The notes under the pieces are model-generated. The model saw only the letters and a program-made list of their open reading frames with translations. It ran no database searches and was not told the DNA's origin. A program made the position numbers and the translations under genes. From Henricia sp. BOLD:AAB3569 (Eukaryota; Echinodermata; Asteroidea; Spinulosida; Echinasteridae), in the NCBI GenBank assembly GCA_037783545.1, contig JBBELK010000111.1, forward strand, positions 558,001-622,000: a stretch of DNA of 64,000 nucleotides. The letters are read 5' to 3'. How positions within the stretch are numbered: position 1 is the stretch's first letter; every line of letters begins with the position of its first letter. Positions 45,801 to 55,699 of the stretch are shown piece after piece.

Positions 45801-46546
45801 AGCTCTATCTAGCGGACAGAGCCAAGCATTTATGAAACATAAACTGGGAATCAGTCAAATAAGCTGAGTAACTGTAAGCCTTCTTCACAAATAAATATTA
45901 AGGACTTCCCGTTTTTTTAAATATAAGGATTTCCCAGTAATTTTAGCACTTACGAGCGTGTACTAGAAATTTGTACACAGGGTTTTTAGAAAGGCACATT
46001 GTCACACTATTTGTAACCCTTTTGGGGCCTAATGTAAGTTATCTCTTCAGAACAACTTATTTCTTTTATTTTGAGACCAGACAAAGGTATTTTCTCGAAA
46101 ATATGGTCTGTGTTGTCAAAATGCCCCCTATACCGTGAAAAGACTCAACTCTGATTGGCAATGATAATCCAAGTGGTAATCATATTTTAAATCATAGTGT
46201 ACCGGTACATTCCGATTGGTAAACAAATCACGTTTCAGCTTGAAAATGCCAATGCACATATTTTGTTCTGTGCAGGCATCATTTTTTTGGGTACCTTGCC
46301 ACCAACTGCACAGGGAAAACGTCGATCACGTTGATCTTCAGTGGCCCAGGATACAACTCCTCCTCCTCCATGTCAACGTAATCATCAAAGTCAGTGTCCC
46401 ATGCTTGCACATTGAACTGGCCATGGTCGATGCCAAATTCTTCACTAACTGCTTCGGATATCTCAGTTATAGAAGCGCCACCTTCTTTAGTTGTGTTTAT
46501 TGTGACTTTCTTTTTTTTCAATCCATGTATCGCCAAAAACTTATGC
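36857..46546 (-). CDS. Spliced SAMD3-like family gene, seven exons, first exon missing
   Basis: Minus-strand exons: 46546-46295, 45707-45503, 44424-44329, 43793-43476, 42565-42388, 40415-40342 and 37171-36857 (stop). All junctions are AG/GT and every reading phase agrees across introns. The first listed exon gives a PB1-like head (HKFLAIHGLKKKKVTINTTK, EFGIDHGQFNVQAWDTDFDD). Then come FPETLTLKIASG and the block YYLTSEQYGGITEMLLAKFP, SLWITKLKYKFQNARK and RRSAIVYGKYPGIDHLQKIY, followed by LVEFQRIHGNMDPVQLMRQG and a C-terminal domain with a hydrophobic stretch (DVVVAFACFVGAFYIFHL). The order matches proteins annotated as SAMD3-like in fish and invertebrates; no SAM domain itself is visible. Function unknown. 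The exon at 46546 opens at an acceptor (ATAATTTGCAG) and lacks an ATG, so a 5' exon lies upstream. The introns hold several MITEs. Confidence 0.7.
37470..37554. repeat. Hairpin in the last intron
   Basis: AATTCGTCGCATAGCTGACG is mirrored by CGTCAGCTATGCGACGAATT with a GGCTTTAAAGCC centre. It is nearly perfect over 85 bp, between exons six and seven. Confidence 0.9.
38113..38303. repeat. Poly-G and poly-C runs
   Basis: A G13 run followed by AGGGAGGG (about 38116-38137) and a C-rich run of about 30 bases (38273-38303) lie 135 bp apart in an intron. They could pair with each other or form quadruplexes. Such runs are prone to sequencing error. Confidence 0.7.
38785..39000. repeat. Dispersed repeat A, copy 1
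   Basis: TATATAGCGCACATATCT, CCAGGTACCGCACAGACTTT, CGC(G)CCGG, and then GGTAGACTGGTGC. The same series (CCAGGTACCATACAGACTTT, CGCACCGG, GGTAGTCTGGTGC) is at 49870-50010. The family is not identified. Confidence 0.6.
39518..39920. mobile_element. MITE with CAGTGTTCTCCACTG ends and 5-bp duplication
   Basis: CAGTGTTCTCCACTG at 39518 and CAGTGGAGAACACTG ending at 39920 are exact inverted repeats. AAACC flanks both sides (39513-39517 and 39921-39925). GCCCGGACAAAA is also repeated in both halves. It lies in the intron between exons six and seven. The superfamily is uncertain. Confidence 0.7.
39731..39747 (-). promoter_or_regulatory. CTCF-like motif, weak
   Basis: The minus strand reads TCACCACTTGAGGGCGC, one mismatch from the CTCF core. 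It lies inside the 39518-39920 MITE, so if functional it would be transposon-borne. Confidence 0.2.
41643..41884. mobile_element. MITE with GGGTCTTTCTATAAATTAGG ends
   Basis: GGGTCTTTCTATAAATTAGG followed by GGTCCAA is mirrored at 41858-41884. The element is 242 bp and non-coding. A matching end fragment lies at 24523-24546, so the family is repeated in this genome. It sits in the intron between exons five and six. Confidence 0.8.
44718..45405. mobile_element. Foldback MITE with GGGGCCGTATTCACAAAA ends
   Basis: GGGGCCGTATTCACAAAACG at 44718 and TTTTGTGAATACCGCCCC ending at 45405 are inverted. Subterminal CTTAAGT and GCCCCGC/GCGGGGC words recur in both arms. 688 bp, within the intron between exons two and three, adjoining exon three by about 300 bp. 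No clear target duplication. Confidence 0.75.
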
Positions 46547-46619
46547 CTGCAAATTATAGATTGATTGTTTGTGAACACAGCTAATAAGTATATCCGATGT
46601 TTGAATATGATTATTGAAT

Positions 46620-49059
46620 TTACAAAATGTGGTGGTGCAGCACAACAACTTGTGAAAGTGCAGTATTATAAATTGACAGAGGGTGATAGTCAGCAAGGTC
46701 TGTGGTCTTGGCAAGTATAAGCTGTTGTGTCTCAGAAACAGCATATGCATGAATGTGTCTAATGTAGTCTTCAGTTTTAAGAATTCTGCATGCAAGGAAA
46801 ACTACTCCATCAATGATGAAGCTCATGACAATTTTGGCAAATTTGTAGCCACTGACAGAACTTTCCAGCACAACTGCAGAGTTTGATGCGTACCATATGC
46901 CATTGGACGCCACCTTTGTCACTGTATAAGCAACTTCTGACAGGCCGACTTGAGGCAGAATCAGCTGATGGATTGCTTTAGGCAGCTTTCTCACATGCAC
47001 AACTTTACCTCCAACGTGTTCAACAAGATCCTGTGTCAGGAAATCAGCTGTTTTTGACCTCTGAAATGCTTGGTGATATTCATGTCTCTCTGCTAAGGTC
47101 TTACAGACATTCTTGCGGTTTTTTGTTCGCCACGACACTTCTTTAAAAAAGAGGTGTTTTCCTTTGAACCTTAAAGTCCAGCAAAAGACCAACGGACCAA
47201 ACTGTAGCATCTGCTCCGGATAGTGTAGCAGGTAATGTGCTTTTGGTTTCATCGTTATGTCGCCATGCTCTCTGTAGTAACTGGATAGAAACATTTCAAT
47301 GAGAAACTTCAGAAATGATACCATCACTTCACTGACTCTTGGGGCAAGAACATATTCGACAACATCAGTGAGCAGCAGCAGCACAGACCACTTATTGTCC
47401 TCGTACGGTACTGCGTGGCCAACCATAAGAGGCAACAGTCTCAACAAACACCACGCCTGTGAGGCAGTTTGTTTCACTCTGAATGAAGACAATGTGGAAT
47501 ACATAACACTGGGTTTACTCCTTATGTCACTTTCTCCATAGTTGAATGTCTTAATTATGGAACTCAAATATTGAAGTATCCTTGCTGAACACAGTGCTTC
47601 ATAGTGACTTCAACCACCTCAGGGACTACACCCTCAAAGAGATCGTGGGCAATATCATATGGCAATCCGCTTGAAACATGGAAGAAGTTAAGCTGATTAA
47701 ACACCGAATCACACTTCAATCCATACAATTTGCATAAATCTGGGTTTTTATCTATCAACTGCACTTGTTGCTCATATGCTTCCTTTGTTCTTAACTGAAG
47801 GCCAATGCAACTGAAATGCTCTTTCAGAGTTGCTGAAGTTACACTGCAGTCTCTGCAGACTCGCCCACTGTTAAAATTGGTCTGAAACCCACCAATTGAA
47901 TGAGCTGCAAGATTGGCGGCACTAATGAACGATACTGTGCCAAAGAAGGTGTAACTTACACCATCTTTCTGCACACATAGACCTTCTGTTTCCAACTTGT
48001 GAATATCACGCAACAGTGGAGCTGTTATTGCAGCCATGCCATACTTTTTAATATGGTCTGCTGTGCACAAAGTGGCAAGTTGGATCACATGTAGTTTTGA
48101 TCGATATTTTGGGGAGATATTTCCAAGAACAAAGTAGAAACCACCTAATTTCATTCTTTTAACACGGTTTCCAAGAGGGTTGCCAACATTGAATTCATCA
48201 AAGTAAAGCTGAAGCTGCAGTGACATGTTTTGTGAGGAAAATAACTCGTTCCTCTTACAATTCAGTCCATCACAGAAGTCTCCCAACAGACCATGTTCTG
48301 AGGAATGATCGTTGTACACCTCTGCAAACACATCTTCCTTTTGCAGCAGAGCTCTGATGGTATCTAAAACAGGAACATATTGGAATGTTTCATCTTGACC
48401 ATTTTCATCCTGCCCAAGTACGTTCTATTGGCTGTACAAAACCAGACTGCTGTGATATGTAGCCCTCCAGGGATCTTCTTGATGAGAATTCTGTAAGGGC
48501 CTTCTCATATTGAGATTCCTCTAAGGCTTCAGAAAGCTCGGTTTGGCCAAGTTCATTGATGTTCACACCAACTCTCTCCAAAGTGGTTGCAATTCTCTCA
48601 CTTAACTCTTCACGGTAATTCTGCAGTATATCTGAAACCGCATGGGCTACATAGGTACAAGCAGCACTACTGGTCTTATGCTCTTCCCTCAGACCAAGTA
48701 ATAATAAGCTTACTACTCGATTGGCATCAGTATGCACAGCAGGTTTACCATTTACTTGAGTTTCCTCTTCACAGCATGTACTCTCCTCATCAAGAGCTTC
48801 GTCATCACTCAGATCATCATCCGCACGATGTAGCTTCTCGGGTATTGCTACATGTACGTTTAAAACAGTGTTCTACCCAGAATGTGTTATGCCTCGACTT
48901 AATGTGCATTCTATATCGCCGCATGTTTTTTTGAATTTGCTGGCAACAATCAATGCCACAATGAACAGGGTTGTCATTATGAGCATGTTTATAGTGCTTA
49001 ATCAGAAGTTTGGGAAAGGTTTGAGTTTTAAAAATGCAAGAACTGCAGTTAAACAACAT
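46620..49059 (-). pseudogene. C2H2-finger transposase-like protein, frameshifted
   Basis: On the minus strand, an ATG at 49059 opens a segment with two C2H2 fingers (CSSCIFKTQTF...HYKHAH and CGIDCCQQ...HIKSRH). After a frame change comes an acidic linker (ADDDLSDDEALDEES) and a helical part to about 48405. A second frame change gives GQDETFQYVPVLDTIRALLQ, LYFDEFNVGNPLG, LGGFYFVLGNISPKYRSKL, GGFQTNFNSGRVCRDC and PYDIAHDLFEGVVPEVVEV. A third (near 47565) gives the C-terminal part with HYLLHYPEQMLQFGPLV and RFKGKHLFFKE. This order matches a large uncharacterised family that is multicopy in fish and marine invertebrates, probably transposon-encoded. About three one-base shifts separate otherwise open frames; errors in a raw assembly are an alternative to decay. 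Confidence 0.7.
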
Positions 49060-50242
49060 TGCTTATCAAAGCTCCCTGTACACAAACACTGATGACAAAC
49101 ACTGCAAGGCCCACTTAAAACCTGGATTACAGTAAACTCAGAAACACTGTTTTAAAAGTAGTGGTACATGTACATTTTGGACAGTGTTATATATGTGATG
49201 TGCAATGGAAATGTTGGTGTATAATCTGCCAGGTTCACAAAAAATCATAAACTTATTTCCAAATGGAGGTGGTTTCATTAAATTGCTACAGTATTTTGAT
49301 GATTCACTGTGCAGTACCTGAAATTAGACAAAAATAGAAATGTATATTGTAATTACTAATATAGTGGATCTTTGCAGTGTATGTGCCAAATTGCTTCACG
49401 GCTATTCGCTGGCGATGGCGGAGTCGGAACGTCTCCCCGAGGTCAACCAGCCGCAACCATAGCAACTGGTTTACGTGTGCCGCGCGGTTCATACATGTGG
49501 TTTATACATGGAACACGTACACATTTACACGGTACGCAATACGGTACACGTACACACACAGTGTTGAACCATGGCTATAATGGCAGTGACAACGTACGGG
49601 ATAATGTTGTTTTCAAGGCTATCGCAAGAAAGCAGTTCGCAAGAAAGAAATTGCATTGAAATCAAATAAATTTTCAGAAATTTTGTATATCATGATGTTC
49701 TGTGCTACATGGCACAAAGCTGGTGTAACATTAAACAAAACAAAAAAAAAAATTTTTAAAACCACATTTCTCTCCCAATTCACATTACATTTTTAAGCTG
49801 GACCATCCGAAATTACATGTTTTAACATATCCATTCAAAATGTAATTTTGGATGGTCCAGCTTAAAAATACATAAAGTAATGTGCAAGGTATTCCAGGTA
49901 CCATACAGACTTTCGCACCGGCTAAAATGTTCCAGTGTGCACCATCCATGCCACTTTGCAACTGTTGCCAACGGCCTGGTAGTCTGGTGCATGACTCTCT
50001 TATACATGTACCAGAGCTGCCAACCCTCCCAGATTTTGAGGAAGACATATGGGAAAACAGGTTCATTTCAGGACTCTAAACACATCTAAAAATCCCCAAG
50101 GTTGTTAATTGACAATCCACATGATCCAGAAGGGTTTTTATCCATGTCAGGACTCACAAAATTAGTCATTTCTGAAGAATCTATTGCAAAATCCGGGAAG
50201 GTTGGCAACTCTGTTCTACGCGAAGCCTAGACCTACATGTAC
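49060..50242. other. Upstream region of the minus-strand genes
   Basis: No gene recognised. It contains a hairpin at 49791-49868 (TTTTAAGCTGGACCATCC and its mirror, loop about 40 bp) and copy 2 of dispersed repeat A at 49870-50010. The promoter or missing 5' exon of the SAMD3-like gene may lie here, but nothing distinct was seen. Confidence 0.45.
49870..50010. repeat. Dispersed repeat A, copy 2
   Basis: Shares CCAGGTACCATACAGACTTT, CGCACCGG and GGTAGTCTGGTGCATGACTC with 38785-39000 in the same orientation. Here it directly follows a hairpin. Confidence 0.6.
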
Positions 50243-51142
50243 AGTAGGGCTGTAAATAGCTCGCTTTTCAAATCTGACTTATTACAGTCGGAAATCACAG
50301 CCCTACTACGAGGGCGTACGTAGATGGTAAGTTTTAAACTGCTGAAATCCGAGAAAGTTCCACTACAAATATCGTCCGAAGCACATCAGACCAGAGCACT
50401 TTCACATACCGGGGGTACACCATTGTAATCCTGAGAGTCTAATGTTTCATAAAATAACGGTAACGCTTACGGAATCGTCAATTTGGCCATCTACGGTGTC
50501 TTGAAACATTGGACAAAATTCGGACAACGTTCCGAGCTGCATGCCCTGGGTGACGCCATTTTAGCTGATACTGGACGATGGTGGCGCTTCTCGGTCAAGG
50601 AGCCCGGCTGTGCATTATGCATAATTCATATTGACGTCCGTGTGTTTATCCCAGCTGGCAAGTACGTCACTCGCACAGTTCGATAACTACTGTAGCTGCA
50701 CTGCGCGCATGACGTATTGCCAGCTGGGATAAACACACGCGACGTCAATATGAATTATGCATATTGCACAGTTAGCCGGGCTCCTTGACGTCTCATGATC
50801 GAGAAGCGCCACCATTATATCCAGTATATCAGCTATGATGGCATCGCCCAGGACATAACGCTGAATGAATATTGTCCAAAAACTCAAATTTTTCAAGATG
50901 CCGTAGATGGCCAAATTGACGATTCCGTAAGCGTTACCATTATTTTATGAAACACTAGACTCTCAGGATTGCAATGGTGTATGTGAAAGTGCTCTGGTCT
51001 GATGTGCTTCGGACGATATTTGTAGTGGAACTTTCTCGGATTTCAGCAGTTAAAAACTTAGCATCTACGTACGCCCTCGTAGTAGGGCAGTGATTTGCGA
51101 CTGTAATAAGTCAGATTTGAAAAGCGAGCTATTTACAGCCCT
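50243..51142. repeat. Large palindrome, arms about 0.43 kb
   Basis: GTAGGGCTGTAAATAGCTCG at 50244 returns as CGAGCTATTTACAGCCCTA near 51141. Arms pair throughout (GGAGCCCGGCTG, GTTTATCCCAGCTGGCAA and others) with a spacer of about 40 bp near 50690. The arms differ by scattered substitutions, so this is an old foldback element rather than an assembly fold. Confidence 0.85.
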
Positions 51143-51598
51143 ATTTGTAGGGCTACGCGAAGCCCTACACTCAAGTGAATTTTCGAGTACACATTGTGCG
51201 AGTCCAAGTCAGAGTCATTTTCGTCCGAAAGGAAAATGTAAATACAAATGCAAACAACTACATGTAAAACCTACCTGTTTGAGTCCATGCTGGTGTGAGG
51301 TACATTGTACGTATTGTGCTTGTCTAGTTTATGATGAATCTGTAAAGTTAACAAAACAAGAATAATGCCAACTAACATGTAGGTATATTCAAATTCTCAT
51401 CCAAGTCAGCTGCGAAGAAAAGGCATGTAGAGTAGCTTTTTAAACAGCAAAGTGGAACAAAAACAAGAGGATATATATTTACTTGTTTTTCATATCCTAG
51501 ACATCCCCAAACCAAATCCAACCAATATTCACTATCTGTAAAACCGCCAATAGATGGCCGATAAAATAACCGACGTAACTTGATTAGCACTTTATACT

Positions 51599-51710
51599 AC
51601 ATGTCCTCAGTGCTTCCCCGAGACTATGAGAAAAACTTCATAGCGTGCTTGGGTATGGGACATGTATAAAGTTTTTCTCATACATGTAGTGCCTCGGGGA
51701 AGCACCGAGA
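51599..51710. repeat. Hairpin
   Basis: AGTGCTTCCCCGAG...TGAGAAAAACTT pairs with AAGTTTTTCTCA...CTCGGGGAAGCACC, loop about 30 bp. Confidence 0.85.
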
Positions 51711-51724
51711 ATACAGTGCTAAAA

Positions 51725-52029
51725 CCAAACAAAATAAATGGTGTGTTTACAGAAACGTAGGAAAATAATTTTATTTTGTCATTTTTTTTTACATTTCATT
51801 TCATGCATTTGGGTGTTGTTTTGCAATGTTTGAAACTCACTATTAACACTATTAACCATGTTCATGTACAAGTGTAGACATTTTTATGTTCGTTGGAAAT
51901 TATTGCAAATAGTGCTCATTTAAAATTATCAACTTGAAAATTGGCATCAAAAAGTTTGAGGTCAGCAATTTGGCCTCAAACATTCCAGGTAGGTCGGGTT
52001 ACCGTAAACACACCATTTATTTTGTTTGG
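51725..52029. mobile_element. MITE family B, left copy
   Basis: 305 bp with inverted ends CCAAACAAAATAAATGGTGT and ACACCATTTATTTTGTTTGG. The reverse complement of 52831-53161 aligns with it along its length, so the two are inverted copies on either side of the G-rich minisatellite. Confidence 0.85.
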
Positions 52030-52231
52030 CCTAATCGAGTTACCTGAAAAAAAAAGCATGGTTTTTGTGCATGGATGGCTCATAAAATCGCCTACATGTA
52101 GATCCGATGTTTGAAGATTCAAATAGTTTTGTCGTTTTTGTTATGATAGATTGGGGGCACTTCAGACGAAATAATTTTACAGGATATTACATGTACATAC
52201 GCTTAGCCTATTTTATTTTAATTTGGCTATT

Positions 52232-52828
52232 TTGTGGGGGAGGAGTTGGGATTGTGGGGGAGTGAGTGGTGGGGGAGTGGGGTGGGGGAGTGGGGTGGGG
52301 GAGTTAGGGGGGGGGGGAGTGAGTGGTAGGGAGTGGGGTGGGGGAGTGAGTGGTGGGGAGTGGGGTGGGGGAGTGAGTGGTGGGGGGTGGGGGAGTGAGT
52401 GGTGGGGAGTGGGGTGGGGGAGTGAGTGGTGGGGAGTGGGGTGGGGGAGTGAGTGGTGGGGAGTGGGGTGGGGGAGTGAGTGGTGGGGGTGGGGGAGTGA
52501 GTGATGGGGAGTGGGGTGGGGGAGTGAGTGGTGGGGAGTGGGGTGGGGGAGTGAGCGGTGGGGAGTGGGGTGGGGGAGTGAGCGGTGGGGAGTGGGGTGG
52601 GGGAGTGAGTGGTGGGGAGTGGGATGGGGGAGTGAGTGATGGGGAGTGGGGTGGGGGAGTGAGTGGTGGGGAGTGGGGTGGGGGAGTGAGCGGTGGGGAG
52701 TGGGGTGGAGGAATGAGCGGTGGGGAGTGGGGTGGGGGAGTGAGCGGTGGGGAGTGGGGTGGGGGAGTGAGTGGTGGGGAGTGGGGTGGGGGAGTGAGTG
52801 GTGGGGAGTGGGGTGGGGGAGGTTGTTA
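52232..52828. repeat. 27-bp G-rich minisatellite, about 20 units
   Basis: The unit is GGGGGAGTGAGTGGTGGGGAGTGGGGT with minor variants. One strand is almost C-free and could form quadruplexes. Because 27 is a multiple of three, several frames stay open on both strands; these ORFs are not genes. Confidence 0.95.
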
Positions 52829-52830
52829 GG

Positions 52831-53161
52831 CCAAACAAAATACATGGTGTGTTTACGGTAACCCGACCTACCTGGAATTTGTTAGGCCAAATTACCGACC
52901 TCAAACTTTTTTTTGCCAATTTTCAAGTTGATAATTTTAAATGAGCACTATTTGCAATAATTTCCAACAAACATAACAATTTCTACACTTGTACATGAAC
53001 ATGGTTAATAGTATTAATAGTGAGTTTCAAACATTGCAAAACAACACGCAAATGCATGAACTGAAATGTAAAAGAAAATGACAAAATAAAATTATTTTCC
53101 TACCTACCTACCTGGATTTTATTTAGGCCGTTACCGTAAACGCACCATTTATTTTGTTTGG
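52831..53161. mobile_element. MITE family B, right copy (inverted)
   Basis: 331 bp with ends CCAAACAAAATACATGGTGT and GCACCATTTATTTTGTTTGG. It is inverted relative to 51725-52029, with about 25 extra bp near the outer end (a CCTA repeat region). Confidence 0.85.
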
Positions 53162-53667
53162 TCTTAGGCCTACTTTTAAGTTTTATTTATTTTATGTAGA
53201 CCTATATAGTACAGTTTATATGCGTAGATTCCTGTCATCTGTGGGGGCATTGAATCGGCTAGACCCGGCGTGTATATGCCCACCGGGCAATAGTCTTTGC
53301 CATGCCCCGGGCATAGTCATTTAGCGGGTTCCGAACGCGCGCATTACATGTGTTAGCGTAGCTGTGCACCAACTATGCAGCTGGGCGCTTCACGTAAACA
53401 TTCATCAGGACGGTAATGGCGGAATCTCGACGTCTGTCGTAGATGATGAAGTCCTTAAGAAAGTAAGAGAAGTGGCCTACAGTGAAAACTTTGTGCTACT
53501 AAAGTGCCATGTGATTATGCTACAAATGTTTGCTGTAAATATACAACTTTTCCGCCGTAGACCAGCTTCCGAAATCGAAACTCGAAGGACCACTGTCATG
53601 ACTGTATGATGTGTCATTACTTTTAACCAACCAGATGACAAAAATCTACACATTCGGTATATATAAA

Positions 53668-53835
53668 ACAAATATTGACTGCTGTTTATTCGGGTCATGG
53701 TTAAGATTATAGGCCCTCGGTGATCTCGAAGCCATGACTATGCCCCTCGGCTTCCGCCTCGGGGCATAGTCATGGCTTTGAGATCCCCTTGGGCCTATAA
53801 TCTTAACCATGCCCCTCATTGCAGTCAATATTTGT
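53668..53835. repeat. Hairpin, arms about 75 bp
   Basis: ACAAATATTGACTGC pairs with GCAGTCAATATTTGT, and CATGGTTAAGATTATAGGCC with GGCCTATAATCTTAACCATG. The tip is CCCCTCGGCTTCCGCCTCGGGG. The middle repeats GCCATGACTATG. Confidence 0.85.
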
Positions 53836-53925
53836 ATAATATATAAGACTAGCGCCTACGGTACAACTCCATGGTCTACATTAGGGGACTACATGTATTT
53901 TCATTGTGGACAACTTTGCTTGGGG

Positions 53926-54030
53926 ACGAGTTGACTTAGGGGCGAGTTGACCTCGGGACGAGTTAACAATAGAAGCGAGTTGACTTGGATCCTAGGCCAG
54001 GACGAGTTGACACGGGGCAGGCGACAACTC
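53926..54030. repeat. Degenerate GACGAGTTGAC repeat
   Basis: Five to six imperfect copies of G(A/G)(C/G)GAGTTGAC spaced about 18 bp, ending in CGACAACTCG. The core is shared with the ends of the 54811-55386 element and with the 32581-32961 foldback. Confidence 0.65.
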
Positions 54031-54146
54031 GATTCCCTTGACCCGAGGGCTGAAGTCTTTGTGGATAATTTGAGGGCGAAAACTGTTATTGTTAAAGTTT
54101 CGTTTGTTTGGCGTATGTGGGCCGGGAATTCACAGATAGCCTTAGC

Positions 54147-54745
54147 CTACATGCACATAGCCCCGCGAGCAGTGCTTCGGAAAACCCTCAGCCCTGTTGC
54201 CTAATCTACTCCAAATCTGTGGCAAACTCACGCAAATGAAATTTGTCCCATGGCTCTGATATTTCCTCAATAGGTGCAGTCACCCCAGTTTGCAAATATT
54301 CCGAAGAGTACGCATCGATCTGATGTCTAGTTTCGGTGAAATCGTGGGGAAAGTTTGATGAAATACCGACTCTTTGACCAAAAATCAAATATGCGCGAGA
54401 GCGGAGAGGTCAACACAATCTAGACTGGTTCGCTGTCCTCATATTTACTTCTTCATCTTACGACGAAGGGAAGTAAATTGAGGATGTGGAACCAGTCTAG
54501 TGTTGACCTCTCCGCTCTCGCGCATCGAGGGTCTCAAACTTTCCCCACGATTTCACCGAAACTAGACATCGGATCGATGCGTACTCTTCGGAATATTTGC
54601 AAACTGGGGTGGGTGCACCTATTGAGCAAAAATCAGAGCCATGGGACAAATTTCATTTGCGTGAGTTTGCCACAGATTTGGAGTAGATTAGGCAACAGGG
54701 CTGAGGGTTTTCCGAAGCACTGCTCGCGGGGCTAACATGCACACA
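54147..54745. repeat. Palindrome with arms about 0.29 kb
   Basis: CCCCGCGAGCAGTGCTTCGG at 54161 returns as CCGAAGCACTGCTCGCGGGG near 54730. The arms stay paired to the centre (GCGAGAGCGGAGAGGTCAAC and its mirror), where a MITE of the TAGACTGG family sits exactly at the axis. Confidence 0.9.
54421..54499. mobile_element. MITE copy 3, at a palindrome axis
   Basis: 79 bp with ends TAGACTGGTTCGCTGTCC and GGATGTGGAACCAGTCTA and interior TTTACTTC...GAAGTAAA. It is the same family as 26658 and 32192, but the flanks are inverted copies of each other rather than a 9-bp direct repeat. Confidence 0.8.
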
Positions 54746-54810
54746 GCTACAGCCCATAACACGTAGAACGTACCAGACATGTAACTTTGTATGTAAGTTA
54801 CGTACTATTT

Positions 54811-55386
54811 GGAAACGGGACGACTCGTACCCGGGACGACTCGTACCCGGGACGACTCGTACCCGGGACGACTCGTACCCTTTCCATCATGTCATGCATG
54901 TACGTGCGCGCCACTTTTAATATGAAACCATTTCACTAACTTTTTTTTGCAAAGACTTTTCCGGCACTTTTCCCATGACGTTTGCAAGACCTTTATCGGG
55001 AATTTGCCGGAAATTTGCCGTGATGTTCATGGATGTTTGCCAGGAAGTTTGCCGAGACTTTCAGGTTTTCATGGGTTTTTGGCATGAGTTTTGGTGCAAG
55101 TTTTGCTGGCACTTTTACAAACTTTCGACCATATTTTAGTCGCATTTTTTGCAACAACTTTTTCTGTCATTTTGCCGGAAAATTTGCCGGGATTTTTGCC
55201 AGGACTTTGTTAAAACTTTCGCCGTGATTTCTGTTGCGACTTTGCTGACTTTTGCCGCGATATGTTTGCTGAAACTTTTGCTAGATCGTTTTGGGGATGT
55301 TTCGCAGCTGGCGCAGGACATTTAATTGTAAAATGATAACAACAGAAGTGGTACGTGTTGTCCCGGGTACGAGTTGTCCCGTTTCC
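54811..55386. mobile_element. TIR element with GGAAACGGGACRACTCGTAC ends
   Basis: GGAAACGGGACGACTCGTAC at 54811 is mirrored by GTACGAGTTGTCCCGTTTCC ending at 55386. The left end expands into four 16-bp CGGGACGACTCGTACC units (to about 54880). The interior is a degenerate TTTGCCGG(G/A)ACTTT repeat. It is non-coding; no target duplication was found. Confidence 0.75.
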
Positions 55387-55699
55387 TGACGATGACACAG
55401 TGCCAGTAAAAAGCCAATGCCTAAATTGCAGAATGCTTGCGTAATATATCATAATTATTTTTGGCAAAGTTACTATTTATACTATCAAATATTATCATCC
55501 TTAGACCTACATGATTACTTCAAACCTTACCTTTCTTGGAAATTTATTTCGTTTCACTTCAGAGAAGAGACCGAAATGCCGAAAACAAACCTCGAAAATA
55601 TGCAAACTGGTTTCCGGTTCCGTACCTGCACGTAAAACTCACAGGGATAAGGGTCGGGAGCTTGTCTACGCGGGCTCACAATTTATGTTCCCTTGAAAA

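Noticed and set aside
50483-50914. Paired ORFs beginning MAIYG on opposite strands
   Set aside because: Created by the two arms of the 50243-51142 palindrome. They mirror each other and have no other support.
52213-52919. Long Pro/His- and Gly-rich ORFs across the G-rich array
   Set aside because: They are products of a stop-free 27-bp repeat, open in several frames on both strands, with no start context or non-repeat coding extension.
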